Shown: positions 31,626 to 42,570, counted from the first letter of the stretch. The stretch: DNA of 64,000 nucleotides from Brachionus plicatilis (GCA_010279815.1 QEOQ01000274.1:862618-926617), one strand, 5' to 3'. Notes: a model not told the origin generated them from the sequence alone. Translations and numbers: made by a program.

Positions 31626-32366
31626 CCGTAAACTCTTGTTTACTACCTCATGGGGTTAAAATAAAAAAGTGGGGGGTTGTAATTTAAAAAGTAAATTTCT
31701 AGTATAGGTATTTTAAGATTGAAAAAATTAGAAACCCGGGGTAAAAAAAAATTATTTATTAATTTAATGGGCTTATAATATAAAATGCTTATTTCATAAA
31801 AATTCATAGTTTTTGAAAAAAAATTCGATTCTTCACAGAAAAAATAGAAAAAAGTACTAAAATAATTGATTAATTTTTGGTGAGCTTACAAATTGAAAAA
31901 TTAAACGAAAAAAAATTTTAATTTATTTCCATTTCCGACTTATCTTCATCTTCATAATCATCATCATCATCATCATCATCAACATTATCATCATCGTCAG
32001 CACCTAAATCGTCAATAGTCATTTCTTCGCCTGAACCAAAACCATTTACATCTTGTGCATCATCGTCATCGACATCATCAACAAACTCATTATTCAGAAT
32101 AAAATGTTTTTTAAAATTTTAAGCTCGTATATTATTTTGAAAATTTCAATCCCATGAGACTAAAAAAAATTTTTTTATAATACACACTGGGGCTATGATG
32201 AAATTCAGCTAAACTTCATATAAATATTTCAAATTTTTTTAAATTAAAATCCCGGGGTTATAATGAAACTTTTTTTGAAAAACCCAGGGCTTCTAGTATA
32301 TATTATTGTGGTGGGGAAATAGCTAAAACCATACTTGTACCCCGGGGTAGTAAACAAGAGTTTACG
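31626..32366 (-). mobile_element. Decayed DNA transposon, CCGTAAA...CCCCGGGGT ends, acidic ORF tail
   Basis: Left end CCGTAAACTCTTGTTTACTA and the right end (TAGTAAACAAGAGTTTACG, to 32366) form a terminal inverted repeat, with CCCCGGGG-type blocks just inside. The minus strand at about 32095-31920 keeps the 3' end of an ORF coding a very acidic tail (VDDVDDDDAQDVNG, DDDDNVDDDDDDDYEDEDKS) and ending MEIN-stop. The related, shorter copy at 49525-50012 keeps DSGEESDMDIN-stop at 49745-49789. The family therefore once encoded a protein with an acidic C terminus ending M-[ED]-I-N. Superfamily is undetermined, and I see no clean target duplication. Confidence 0.68.
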
Positions 32367-32861
32367 ATATTGCTTTTTAGTTAACTTTGAGTTTCATTTA
32401 GGATCTTTTGTCGCAATTAAAGAAGTTTAAGGGGGAATATTTCATTTTTTAATTAATTAATTAACACTTTTTATTATTATTTTCTCTTTTCATAAAAATA
32501 TTGAAGCAGAAAAAATAAGTTACTAAAAAAAATTGAGTTAACAAAATAACTAATTCATTTAATTAATTAACTCATCTCAAAACTTCACTCCAGTATATTC
32601 TCTTTTATTATTTTATATTTTATTTGTAAAAAAAATCTAACAACTAATTAACGATCAAATAAAATAATTCACAGTTTTATCCCGTTTGACTATATACTCT
32701 TTTTGATAGCATTCAACTCTGACAGCAATTTTGTTATCAGGATGTTAACATAACCGGTATAGTACCAAATGATAACATATTATGTTATCGACTAGACCCA
32801 AAAATTTAAGTCAAGTCATAACTTTGACTATAAAAAAAAAAATTAATTGACATTTTTTCCA

Positions 32862-34586
32862 AACAAACTTGGTCCTAATCATAATTCATCACGTCCCATT
32901 TGGCAAAAAATCAACTCTTTTAAAAAAAATTCTTCATCTCGACATATTCCTAATCTTTTTTCGGAATCTAAAGAGTATTGCGATGATATAGATAAGGGTG
33001 AATTATTTAAAAAAATTTTAGCTAAAACTTTTTCTCAAGATAATGAGGACTGCTTTGATACTTCTTTCCAAATAGCAACTGAAAAGTATATTTTAGAGCA
33101 GGAATATCTTAATTCTGATTTATATTCTAAAGTTAATAATTATCCAAAAATTTCTCTAGAGGAACTTAAGAAAACATTGAAAAAGTTAAAGGACAACTCA
33201 GCTCCTGGTCCTGATAACATATCCAACATGATGCTAAAAAACTTACCTGATTCCTTTTTAGTAATTTTGATTAAATTCTTTAATATATGTTTGGAACTAA
33301 ATGATATTCCATCCTGTTGGAAAATTGCTAAAATTACTATGATACCTAAAAAAAAAATTAGCACCGACCCGGCTAACTACCGCCCAATTAGTGTTACAAG
33401 TAGCTTAGGAAAAATCCTAGAAAGAATAATCACTAAAAGACTTTACACCTTTCTAGAAAATAAGGGTTTAATTTGTAAGGAACAATCTGGTTTCAGGCAG
33501 CATCGTAGAACTTCCGATAATCTTGTTTTTCTAACACAAAAAGTTTCGGAAACACTAACAAGGAAAAAAAAAGCTTGCACTCTTTTTTTTGATATTTCTA
33601 AAGCCTTTGACAAAGTTTGGCATATCGGTATCATTTATAAACTTATTAAAACTGAAGCCCCCCTATATATCATTGAATGGGTAAAAAATTTCCTAAATAA
33701 TCGTAAGTTCTTTGTTAATCTCAATAATTATGAATCTGAGCATGTAAATATAAAAACCGGTGTCCCTCAAGGTTCGGTAATTAGTCCTCTTCTATTTTCA
33801 ATTTTTATCAATGATATACCTAAACAAAGCTCAAAAAATACCTCATACTCTCTCTTGTTTGCTGATGACCTAGTCACCTTTTTCATTTTCAAAAAATATG
33901 GAAACATTTCTAAGCAGGTAAATGGTTACCTTAAAAATATTGAAATTTGGTTAAAAAAATGGAGGCTTAAGATGTGTCCTGAAAAATGTAATTATACAAT
34001 TTTTTCAGGAAATCCCTCTAAAAATCAAAAGCTAAAATTAAGTCTTTTCGATAAGCAAATTCCATATAGTAACTGTCCAATCTTCCTAGGGATAAAATTT
34101 GACGAAAACTTATGCTTTAAACCTCATATCGAATTTATTCGATCTAGATGTCAAGACAGGATAAATATAATTAAAATTCTTTCACATAAATCTTGGAATT
34201 TAAATAAAAAAACTCTATCGAGTATTTATAATGCTCTAATAGGGTCTTTAATTGATTACAGCTTCTTCATATTTAGTTTAGCTTCACATACTAATTTTCA
34301 TAAATTACAAGTACTCCAAAATATATCATATAAGGCGATTTATCACCTCCCATATGAAACACCCTCAGAAATCTTCTTTTCTTTTCTTGAAAATCAAAAA
34401 ATTGATACAATCAAAATCAGGTTTAAAAAACTCTTTATAAGATATGTTAAAAACTGTTTTCTCTTCAAAAATGAGCTAATTTTATCACTCATAAAGGACT
34501 ATGAGGATGTTTTTGTTGAGAGCTCAAGAGAACCTGAAAAAAAGTCTCCCTTAGCAATTTTTGTCCATGAATTTCCACGGGAGTGA
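32862..34586 (+). CDS. LINE reverse transcriptase, open, 5'-truncated
   Basis: An open frame of about 574 residues reads from the truncation point to a TGA at 34586. Blocks in order are the linker (KYILEQEYLNSDLYSKV), then DNSAPGPDNISNMMLKNLPD, then NYRPISVTSSLGKILERI, then LFFDISKAFDKVWHIG, then TGVPQGSVISPLLFSIFIND, then catalytic LLFADDLVTFF. The thumb and C-terminal regions follow (FLGIKFDENL, LIDYSFFIF, LQNISYKAIYHLP). There are no internal stops or frameshifts across the RT. With no native start codon and no endonuclease it is not autonomous. It could be translated only from a host promoter. Its A+T-rich codon use is like that of the host, unlike the LINE at 10968. Confidence 0.88.
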   Translation, partial: NKLGPNHNSSRPIWQKINSFKKNSSSRHIPNLFSESKEYCDDIDKGELFKKILAKTFSQDNEDCFDTSFQIATEKYILEQEYLNSDLYSKVNNYPKISLEELKKTLKKLKDNSAPGPDNISNMMLKNLPDSFLVILIKFFNICLELNDIPSCWKIAKITMIPKKKISTDPANYRPISVTSSLGKILERIITKRLYTFLENKGLICKEQSGFRQHRRTSDNLVFLTQKVSETLTRKKKACTLFFDISKAFDKVWHIGIIYKLIKTEAPLYIIEWVKNFLNNRKFFVNLNNYESEHVNIKTGVPQGSVISPLLFSIFINDIPKQSSKNTSYSLLFADDLVTFFIFKKYGNISKQVNGYLKNIEIWLKKWRLKMCPEKCNYTIFSGNPSKNQKLKLSLFDKQIPYSNCPIFLGIKFDENLCFKPHIEFIRSRCQDRINIIKILSHKSWNLNKKTLSSIYNALIGSLIDYSFFIFSLASHTNFHKLQVLQNISYKAIYHLPYETPSEIFFSFLENQKIDTIKIRFKKLFIRYVKNCFLFKNELILSLIKDYEDVFVESSREPEKKSPLAIFVHEFPRE

Positions 34587-34795
34587 CTTAAAACAGCCAA
34601 ATCTTTCAATTTTCTAGAAGCTTCCCTTTCTTAATATTCCCATTTTACTATATGTTTTTTAAATATTGTGTACCCAATTTTGTAATACCTTATATTTGTT
34701 TCACTTTCTTTTAATATATGAACAATAGCTAAAGGAGTTTCATTACTCAAAGTCTATTTAAATAATAAATAAACAATTAAAAAAAAAAAAAAAAA
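32862..34795 (+). mobile_element. Young LINE insertion with poly(A) and 12-bp TSD
   Basis: ACATTTTTTCCA occurs immediately before (32850-32861) and after (34796-34807) the element. The 3' end is an uninterrupted run of A (about 34779-34795), preceded by AATAAA-type signals (34761-34774). The element is 5'-truncated within its ORF, the usual outcome of target-primed reverse transcription. The 3' UTR is about 190 bp. The right-hand duplication abuts an hAT-family end (CAGAGTTG), so the LINE jumped in at the edge of an older element. A solitary 3' UTR of the same family is at about 61330-61495. Confidence 0.9.
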
Positions 34796-34807
34796 ACATT
34801 TTTTCCA

Positions 34808-35075
34808 GAGTTGTTTAAAAGTCATAAGTCTCAAGTCAAGTCCAAGTCCAGGCTTTAAAATTTTGAATACTGAAGAAGAAATTTATGGTAAAATTGCAAC
34901 AAAATTCTGATATATGGCAAATCAATTGCATTAGACAACCCAAGAGTATATAAATCTTTTGATATGAAGCCTGATCTAGCAAATTTTTAAAAAAAAAGTC
35001 TGGACTTGAACTTTTTTTTTAAGAAAGTCTTTGCTCAAACATTAGAAAAAAAAATTAATTATTCAAGTCAAAATT
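34808..35075. repeat. hAT-family remnant beside the LINE
   Basis: It begins CAGAGTTGTTTAAAAGTC (first bases shared with the LINE target duplication) and continues with CAAGTC/GTCCAAG units. A GAAAGTCTTTGCTC segment at about 35023 is also found in the copy at 55114. It is a degenerate, non-coding derivative of the family seen complete at 42606. Confidence 0.6.
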
Positions 35076-35232
35076 TGGTTATTTAGATGAGAGTACATTT
35101 TTTGTTACTTTTAATTCTTTGAGGATCGATTTATCCGCTCAATTTTGACTAGATGTCAGCAAAAAAATTAATTTAAAAATTTTTTAAATTTTTGAAAAGA
35201 AAAATAAATAAAAAAATATAAAAAAGAAGAGT

Positions 35233-36114
35233 TTAAAACTCTCCAAAATTGATGTGCGCAGTGGTTTTAGCATGCTCCTGCGCTTGTTTTTCGCCCACTA
35301 GCGGCTCTTGACAAACAAGACACCTAAGCTTGAAGTTGTTAACATCCGTAAATTTTCTAGCAGTTCGAGCCTCTTCGGCCAGACTAATCGCTTTAACAAA
35401 CGTGATGTCATCATCTGTCGAAAACTGAGTCTGTACACTGCCATTTTCTCTGATCAAATTGATCGGATCGTAATGTATTCCATCGTAAAGAACAAAAATT
35501 CGCTTTGCATAAGAACAATCCTCGCCAAAGCGATCAATGCGACACGATCTAATATCAACCACACAAATTTCCATTTTAAAGTATTTTGACAGGATGACAA
35601 TTTCAATGGAGCCGCCCCATGATGTTGAATTGCGTATCCAGTCACAGTAGGCCGAGTTGGCCTTGCCCAGAATGGCTTCATTGAAATAAACTGGATCGTT
35701 TCGGACGGTGCGAGCGATCAGCTCTCGCATCTCCTTTTGACAGTTTAAATCAAGTATTCCATTCATTAGGTAATTGATGCTTGTGAAAAGACACGAGTTG
35801 TCGGCAGGCACTACTTTGCGACAGAGCTCTGCTTGCTGTTTAGCCGGAGGACTTGCGGACACGGACTGTGTCTCTTCCAGAGTGATCATTTCGCCATTTT
35901 TAATTGAGTGGTGTTCCAGAGTGGTGTGTTGATTGGAGCTTGTCAATAGCTTGGGCGGGTAGCCTGTGAGCATTTTGAATTTGTTCTCGTCGAGTGCAGT
36001 CGCGGCTGCAATCGCCTTTTTCAGGTCTTGGAGGTTGCTCTCAGAAGTCAGGCTGTCTATTCTCACAATTCCGCTTTTGGTACGAACCCTAAGCAATAGT
36101 GATTTGCCTACCAT
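35233..36114 (-). CDS. YOD1: OTU deubiquitinase, YOD1/OTU1 type
   Basis: Single-exon, 293 residues, true ATG at 36114. The N terminus (1-80) is a UBX-like domain (LLLRVRTKSGIVRID, LTGYPPKLL) that in YOD1/Otu1 binds p97/VCP. The OTU cysteine protease domain follows, with the catalytic D105-N-S-C108 motif (VPADNSCLFTSINY) and catalytic His214 in LYDGIHYDP. A C-terminal C2H2 finger has Cys265, Cys268, His281 and His287 (CLVCQEPL...HAKTTAH). This domain order and length fit YOD1, which trims ubiquitin chains during ER-associated degradation with p97. All catalytic residues are present. Upstream DNA (36115-36590) has no clear TATA box; a GACCGGTC-type motif recurs at 36143-36330. Confidence 0.95.
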   Translation of the reverse strand: MVGKSLLLRVRTKSGIVRIDSLTSESNLQDLKKAIAAATALDENKFKMLTGYPPKLLTSSNQHTTLEHHSIKNGEMITLEETQSVSASPPAKQQAELCRKVVPADNSCLFTSINYLMNGILDLNCQKEMRELIARTVRNDPVYFNEAILGKANSAYCDWIRNSTSWGGSIEIVILSKYFKMEICVVDIRSCRIDRFGEDCSYAKRIFVLYDGIHYDPINLIRENGSVQTQFSTDDDITFVKAISLAEEARTARKFTDVNNFKLRCLVCQEPLVGEKQAQEHAKTTAHINFGEF

Positions 36115-36970
36115 TTTATTTTATTTTTTGTAATTTATTTAGACCGGTCTTGTCAGCTACAAATTATTTATATTCGGCTAGATTTTTTTTTGAAGTGACT
36201 GCATTTTTGTCTGATGCATTTTGTTAGTTTAATGTTGACATTTTGTGTACAAGCTACTTTAGTTGTTAATTAAAATTAGATCCTGAAAAGACCGGTCTTT
36301 TGGACCGTCCGTTTGCAAATGACCGGTCCTATTTAATCGAAAGAAGATTTAAGTATGACACGTATTGAATAATGATTTAAAGAAAAATGTAAAATTATTT
36401 TTTTATGATTTTATTTAACACAAATTCTTTCTTTTATTTTTAACTAAATAATGATTCGTTTTAAAAAATAAACATTATTTTTTTCTACTTTTTCTGTTGA
36501 AATTTTATTTTTCCAAAGTTGATAAAGACGTAATGACGACGGTCCTTTAAATCCGACGGGGTATAACATACTGTGCCGATTTGACAAGTGGATTTTTGGT
36601 AATTTTACATAAATTTACGTAAAATTACTTTGTAACAAAACGTGAATTTATGTAATTTTACGTAAATTTACGTAATTTACGCAAAAATATCTAATTACAA
36701 AAATTGATCAATATTAATATCTTTATAATTTAGAAATGATATTAAAGGAAAAATTATTTTAAGTAATAAAATATAGTGCGAATTCTCTAAAAATACTAAA
36801 TATTATAATTACATAAGTCAATTACTAAAAGTAAGTAATCAAATAAATAGAAACTACTTTTTTCAAAATTTATTAGAAAATAATAAAAAATTCAAAATTG
36901 AGCTTTTTTTTTTGGCCTTTTCATTTTTACCAATTTTTACGTAAATTAAATTCACTTTATATTACAAAGA
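36115..36970. repeat. Upstream region with GACCGGTC motifs and ACGTAA repeat
   Basis: GACCGGTC or near variants occur at about 36143, 36290, 36321 and, as GACGGTCC, near 36538, which is unusual in such A+T-rich DNA. From about 36597 to 36690 a cluster of TTTACGTAA motifs forms an imperfect palindrome. A further ACGTAA motif lies near 36939. These may be the ends of a degenerate inverted-repeat element. No gene is seen. Confidence 0.45.
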
Positions 36971-36971
36971 A

Positions 36972-37385
36972 ATTTTGGGTTTTGTGAAGTTCAGTACAAA
37001 AGAACAGAACAAAGTGTAAAAAAATTAAATAACTTTTTTTCTAAAAGTTTAAAATTAATTCTGTGAATGCAGAATGGTGCAACATTCAAAGTTGCATCAA
37101 CTGTTAAAGTCTGCTAATGATGTGCAAAATCTCTGCAAAATGCCCTACACACGATTTTATTGAAATCTAATTTCTGCTGAAATCTGCAAATTTAGCAGAC
37201 CATGATATTTGGCATCTTGAAGTTTAAGATCAAAAAAATCAGATCAAATAGTATTTTTTTTATAACTTTTGAATGGTACTTGATTAAATCTCTCTGCAAA
37301 ATGCTAAATAATTCAAAATGCATGCTGAATATTGTGTGAGGCTCTGCAAAAACTCTGCATTTTGCAGCAAAATGCACGCCATTAA
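36972..37385. repeat. TGCA-rich interspersed repeat, copy 1
   Basis: It starts GGTTTTGTGAAGTTCAGTAC and contains CTCTGCAAAATGC-type motifs. The first ~120 bp reappear at 49471-50060, where a younger element is inserted. A middle piece (GATTAAATCTCTCTGCAAAA) reappears at about 46798. It has no coding capacity. Confidence 0.6.
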
Positions 37386-37419
37386 AAAGTATTTAATTTG
37401 ACTGCGCAATTTAAATAAA

Positions 37420-37452
37420 TTTAATTTAATTTAATTTAATTTAATTAAAATA
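37420..37452. repeat. (TTTAA)n microsatellite
   Basis: About five to six uninterrupted TTTAA units follow the TGCA-rich repeat. From here to 38430 the sequence is A+T-rich with no gene. Confidence 0.8.
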
Positions 37453-38429
37453 AAAATAAAATTCAAAAATCTTTACCATTTCTTACTTAATTTTACGTAA
37501 AATTTCACAATTTTTACTAAAATTTTTAAATAAAAAAATAAATCATCGAATAATTAATAAGAAAAGATCAGTTTTTCATTTTTTTGATCGACCACCATTG
37601 TTTTTTTCTACAATATTCATTAGCTTTAATTTAAATTAAATTAAATAATTTGAAATTCTCGAATTGAATAAACTTGCTTTTTTAACCTTCTATTATTTTT
37701 TAACTTTTTGGTAAATTTTGTAATAAAAATATGTATATCATCAAATAATTTAGAAATTAAAAAAAGTTAAATTCAAAAAATATCAAAAATACTTAAAATA
37801 CAAAAATTTTAAGCGCAAAAATTTTTTTAATTACTGAATTTTTATAATTAATAAATATTTTAAAAAAAGAATGATTTTGAAATGAATTTTTTTTTTGACT
37901 TTTGCCCAAGTCTGATTATTACTGAAATTTTATCAATTAACTCAAATTTATTTTAAGAGAATTTTTTTCCCAGTAAATTCTTAAAAGATTAGATTAATTT
38001 TTTAAATTTTTCATTAATTTCCGGAAATTAATATTTTTTTCATTTAAATTCTGTTTTATCAAAAACAAGGTTAATTTAGTTAATTCTCATAAAATAAAGC
38101 ATAAAACTCATTCAATTTCATTTGGTGTTAAATTTTTTTTCTTGATTGGTAACAGATCTTGATTCTTAATTAATTCTATTAAAAAAGAAGTAAAAAGCAT
38201 CAATAATTATTTTTGTTTAAATAAAAGAAATAAAAAAAATTCTTTTTGTTTTAAATAAAAGAAATAAAAAAAAATCTTTTTGATATCCTCTAAGTAGCTT
38301 TTAAATAAAATTATTTATTTTCAGTTTGAAATCTACATTTTATTTTATTTAAAAAAAGTTTTTAAATATATTAGCTCAAATTATGAGGGTTAAAAAAAAT
38401 TAATGTTATTCCTTCAGAATCAATTATTA

Positions 38430-38560
38430 CTTAAGTATTTAAAAAACAAATATCCTGTCATTGAATTATGTTTGATTAAAATCAATTTTGTTTCATGGCT
38501 AAATGCTAAACAAAAAACTAATATAAAATCGAACATTTGGAAAACTAAAAAAATATTAAA
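38430..38560 (+). promoter_or_regulatory. B-type channel promoter region
   Basis: This 130-bp flank, with TATAAAA at 38522-38528 (33 bp before the ATG), is nearly identical to the flank of the sister gene (47695-47824). It includes AAATATCCTGTC and TTTTGTTTCATGGCTA. Identity partly reflects the recent segmental duplication. Confidence 0.5.
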
Positions 38561-39940
38561 ATGAAAACAAAAGAAGTTAATGAAAAAAAATTATGGTCTA
38601 GGGTACAACCAATTGTGCTTGATGTAATTCTTTCATCAACCTGCCATGGTATACCCAACATTTTTAAATCGACAAAATTGGCACTTAAGTTCTTGTGGAT
38701 TTTTTGCTCAATTTTGTCAGCAGCAGGTTGCTGTTTTCTAGTTTTTCAGAATATTGCCAAATATTTAAAGTATGAAGTGACCACAAAAATCAGAGTCAAA
38801 AATGATTATATAGCCACTTTTCCAGCGGTCACCGTTTGCAACATCAACTTTTTCACAACTGAAAAAGCGACGGAACTTTTGCCATTTTGTTCACACATTT
38901 TCAATCAATCTTCACCAAATGATTCTGATTTTCAAAAAAAATTTAGAAATTGTCTAGAAAATCAAGGATTAATAAAAAACAATAAAAACATTTATGGGGA
39001 CAGTAAAGAAAAGCTTATTAAATCATTATGGTTTAATACTAATGGTTTAAATTTGAATGAATTTGTTTACTTTTACCATTCAGAGTATGGCAATTGTTAC
39101 ACATTTAATTCTGGTGTTTTGCAAAATGGCTCTCGTGTTGATTTATTTAAAATGATCCGCAGTAGAAGAACAGATGGTCTGATACTGAGTTTGAATCTAG
39201 AAATTGATGAAGGACTGAAAGAATTTACATCAGATTTAGGTGGTATTATTTTCATCCATAACCAAACAAGTTCACCATTTTCTGTAAGTGGAGTTTTAGT
39301 TGGAGGAGGACTGACAACAAATATTGGTCTCAAAAGAACATTTTCAAAATCAGAACCCAAACCTTACAGTGAATGTGATGGCAATACTAAAAATCCTGAG
39401 AGTCATGAGTCCAAATTGTATAAATTGATTTTGGCAAAAAATGGACATTATACTCAAACTTTCTGCGTTGAACAATGCTTTCAAAAATTATTAATCCAAG
39501 ATTGTAATTGTATTGGGCCAGTAATACCATCTGTCTTTGAAATAGAACCATGTGATATCTACGGAGAATGCTTTGATAAAACTATGGATAAATTTTTTAC
39601 AATTCAAAATATCGAGAAAGAGTGCATTGATTTTTGTCCATTAGAATGCGAAAAGCAGACATTTGATCAAACAATTTCAGTTCAAACACTTAATGAAACA
39701 GATCATTTTTCAGAGGTTTATATTTACTATGACAGTTTGGCATCCACTGTGGTAGAAGAGTCGCCAACGACCACTCCTGCTGATTTAATTTCAAGTATTG
39801 GTGGAGTATTAGGACTTTTTTTGGGAATAAGTTTCCTTAGTCTGGTTGAAATGATCGAACTTATGTTCCGATTAATTTTCATTTTTTTTGATAGAAAAAA
39901 AGTGGGACATAGAACCATTTTGGTTTCTAACAATCAATAA
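38561..39940 (+). CDS. DEG/ENaC sodium channel, B type, copy 1, intact
   Basis: 459 residues, no introns. It has the gating motif SSTCHGIPNIFKST, TM1 (LWIFCSILSAAGCCFLVFQN), KYEVTTKIRV, FPAVTVCNINFF, and a Cys-rich domain differing from the A type (CVEQCFQKL, DCNCIGPVIPSV, CIDFCPLECEKQ). TM2 follows with SSIGGVLGLFLGISFLSLVE. The C-terminal tail (DRKKVGHRTILVSN) is longer than in the A type. It is a plasma-membrane cation channel subunit with unknown gating stimulus. Its sister at 47825 differs at scattered positions. The minus-strand partial gene at 1-977 belongs to the same subtype. Differences between subtypes could allow heterotrimers, but that is inference. Confidence 0.93.
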   Translation: MKTKEVNEKKLWSRVQPIVLDVILSSTCHGIPNIFKSTKLALKFLWIFCSILSAAGCCFLVFQNIAKYLKYEVTTKIRVKNDYIATFPAVTVCNINFFTTEKATELLPFCSHIFNQSSPNDSDFQKKFRNCLENQGLIKNNKNIYGDSKEKLIKSLWFNTNGLNLNEFVYFYHSEYGNCYTFNSGVLQNGSRVDLFKMIRSRRTDGLILSLNLEIDEGLKEFTSDLGGIIFIHNQTSSPFSVSGVLVGGGLTTNIGLKRTFSKSEPKPYSECDGNTKNPESHESKLYKLILAKNGHYTQTFCVEQCFQKLLIQDCNCIGPVIPSVFEIEPCDIYGECFDKTMDKFFTIQNIEKECIDFCPLECEKQTFDQTISVQTLNETDHFSEVYIYYDSLASTVVEESPTTTPADLISSIGGVLGLFLGISFLSLVEMIELMFRLIFIFFDRKKVGHRTILVSNNQ

Positions 39941-40194
39941 GATAACTGAGATTTTTTTCTATGATTTAATTTAAAACACGAATTTCATTTTTTATAGATA
40001 AATAAAAGTTACACAATTAGGATTAAAATTCAGCCGAATTAAATTTTTGTTTTTCAGCCGAAAAACATTTAATGTCTATAACTTAACAGTAAATAAATTG
40101 ATTAATAAAATTTTTGTTTTTAGTGATTAAATTTCAAAAAAAATTTTTTTTTGCGATTTTTTTTCTGATTTCTGCGCCAAAATTGGAGTAATAA

Positions 40195-40581
40195 ATCGTT
40201 CTAATCTAAGACAGTCGAACGCTATAAAAAGTAAAGTTTAAAAAAAGAAGAATCTGATTGTCTAAAATATATTTTATTTTAGTATAAAAAGAAAGAACAT
40301 TTTGAAATTTTAAAACATGAAATTTTATTTAATAGTGGTAAATTTTTGTAATTTTTAGTAAAAAAAAGTAATTTTTTTTTTTCGAATTCAGGACCAAAAA
40401 ATTTCAAAAAAGTCATAAAATGTCAAAATTCTCAAAAAAAGTAGTATTTTTTGGAATTTTTACTTTTTACGTAAAATTACGTAAAATCCGGTAAATTTAC
40501 TTTTTTTTACTTTGGTAATGTTACGTAATTTTACGTAAAATTACGTAATTTCACGTAAAAACAGTTTTTCGTAGCAGTGCT
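40195..40581. repeat. ACGTAA-group MITE, right end clear
   Basis: The right end reads AAAACAGTTTTTCGTAGCAG then TGCTG with TA beyond, the same terminus as the MITE at 26380. Inward are many TTACGTAAAATTACG motifs. The left terminus is not recognisable, so the copy may be truncated. Confidence 0.6.
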
Positions 40582-40999
40582 GTAAGATGCTTATTATTTT
40601 AATTAAAAAAAACAAATTTTTTTTTTTCAAATTGACCTTTAATTGATTCTTCTAAAATCATTTTTTGAAAATTTTAAAGACAAATTTAAAATCGACATCA
40701 AGGTATCCAAATTATGACTTTAAAAGATATTTTAATATTAATTAAAATATACTACGACAAGAAAAAGTTAAATTTTGTATTGCAAAATTTCAAAATAATG
40801 ATTAAGAATTCTTTTGACTTCAGATAAAAATTCATATAATTTTCTATCTAATTATAGATTAAACAAGTAATGTTTAATAAAGTATAGCCATTTATTATTA
40901 AAAAATTGATAAAAAATACCATCTTATTAGAATCAAAAACTAAAAATTTTGATTTGAAATTTACATTTGATCATGAATTTCAATATGCCTTTTTTCTAT

Positions 41000-41290
41000 A
41001 CCATTTGAATCTGTCCATTCGATTCCAATAGCTTATATACATTGTGATTAACAGTTTGCTTTGGGTTGTGCTTGTCTTTTGCCAAACTCGACTCATATTC
41101 TTTTTAAAAATTTTTTTTTAATTAACTTGTTTGCTTTTTCATCTGATTACTCACTTTGCGATATTCGTTGGTAATAGAAGAGCAATGCCCTTCGCCGCTT
41201 CGATTACAAATCCCAACTTCTGTTTCCTTGCAATTTATTTTGAATAATACAATAACACTTTGTTCCAAAATTGTGTCAAAATCCTGTGTC
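41000..41290 (-). other. Coding-like island, unidentified gene fragment
   Basis: The minus strand from about 41283 to 41162 stays open and complex (TILEQSVIVLFKINC, then KETEVGICNRSGEGHCSS, then ITNEYRK) and runs into GTGAGT, a good splice donor. About 50 bp further, another open stretch (EYESSLAKDKHNPKQTVNHN) and a shifted one (GIEWTDSNGIEKRHIEIHD) follow. Base composition is visibly higher in G+C than the surroundings. It may be two short exons with a roughly 50-bp intron, or a decayed gene. I do not recognise the protein. Confidence 0.35.
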
Positions 41291-41299
41291 AAAATTTTA

Positions 41300-42400
41300 C
41301 GTATTAAATTTTAATTTTACAAAAATTTACTTAAATTGTAGAAAGGAAAAAAAGTAGATTTTTGGGCAATTTTTATTATTTTTTTTAAGTTTAACCATAA
41401 TAAACATGGAAAAAATTGCTTACTAACATTTTTAAATATTTCATTTCAATTTGTCCATGGGGCTTAAACTTTAACTAAATCAATAAATGAATAAAAAGAA
41501 AATTCAAATTCAAAAGCTCAAGATTCAGTTCGATTTTTTCCTTTTTAATTAAGCCAAGCTAATCTTTTAGTCGAAATAATAGACAGTGTAATATTTAATA
41601 ATAGGTTTGATAGAATAAAATTTACAATAGCTTAGAATTTTTATCTGCCATTACTAAAAATCATTATTTTTCTAAAATTTCTCTTTGCATTCTAAAAACA
41701 CTCTTCTGATATTAAAGTATCTAAAAAACTTGTTTAAAATTGTTTTAATTATGATTAAAATATATACTACGATAACTTGACGAATCTTTGGAATATTTTA
41801 AATTTAAACAAAGTTGTTAATTATTATTAAACAATGCTTTTTACGTAAACAGATAAAGTATTTTCTCTGATCGATGATTCATTCGATGTCCCTATGTGAT
41901 CAATCATTTTTTTAATAATTTTTTATTTAATTAAGAAGTTATTTTGTTTAATGCAAGAAATTTTTTTTCAAACAGTTTTTTAAAAGAAAGATTTTTTGGT
42001 GAAAAAAATAGTAAAACTTGTGCTTAGAAGAATTTAAAGGCAATTACAATTGAAAAAGACGCATGAGTAGTTTAAGCCGTAATTCGCACAAGCAAGCATA
42101 CTGAGAGGTAAAAGATGGAGAAATTAGAGATTTCAGGCAAAATGTAAAAAATTTTGCATTTTTACATTTTCATTTTTTGTTTTTTTTTTGAAATATTTCA
42201 CAAAAATTCTAAAAATATTAAAATGTAAAAATCTAAAATTATTTTCATTTTGTCCTAAAACCAACCAAGCCAATAAAAAGAATCTTTTCAAAACAACCTA
42301 TTTTTAAGAGTAATTTAGTAATTACACATAGGAATTGTTTTCATTTACTTAGTAGGATTCATCTTTTAGAAGATCTTTTGGCTCAAAAATGTTCTGACAA
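41300..42400. other. A+T-rich stretch, no gene
   Basis: Nothing recognisable until about 42130, where similarity to 52125-52330 of the second duplication unit resumes. From about 42340 it carries the start of a LINE endonuclease relic. Confidence 0.4.
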
Positions 42401-42411
42401 AGTTCTTCTTA

Positions 42412-42570
42412 CAGTGCCTGAAATTAACTTGTCACATCATATCATATGATATCATTTGATATCAGATGATATTATATGATAGCTAATATCAGCTGATATG
42501 AGGAAAATTAAAAAAAATGATATTAAATGATATCAGATGATATGATGTGACAAGTTAATTTCCGAAACTG
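42412..42570. mobile_element. 159-bp palindromic MITE, TA-flanked, empty site known
   Basis: Ends CAGTGCCTGAAATTAACTTG and (complement of right) CAGTTTCGGAAATTAACTTG continue into TCACATCATATCAT, then GATATC-rich palindromes. TA flanks both ends (42410-42411, 42571-42572). The paralogous site in the second unit (about 52317-52335, CTCCTTAACGAAATC) lacks it and retains one TA, so the insertion postdates the duplication. Tc1/mariner-type target choice. Confidence 0.88.

Noticed and set aside
31940..32100. ATC/CAT-repeat tract considered as a plain microsatellite
   Set aside because: On the minus strand it is the acidic ORF tail of a transposon, with a matching C terminus in the related copy at 49745.
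33140..33634. Minus-strand frames within the LINE at 32862
   Set aside because: Antisense of the intact RT ORF.
35454..35681. Minus-strand 75-codon frame inside YOD1
   Set aside because: Out-of-frame shadow of the OTU domain coding sequence.
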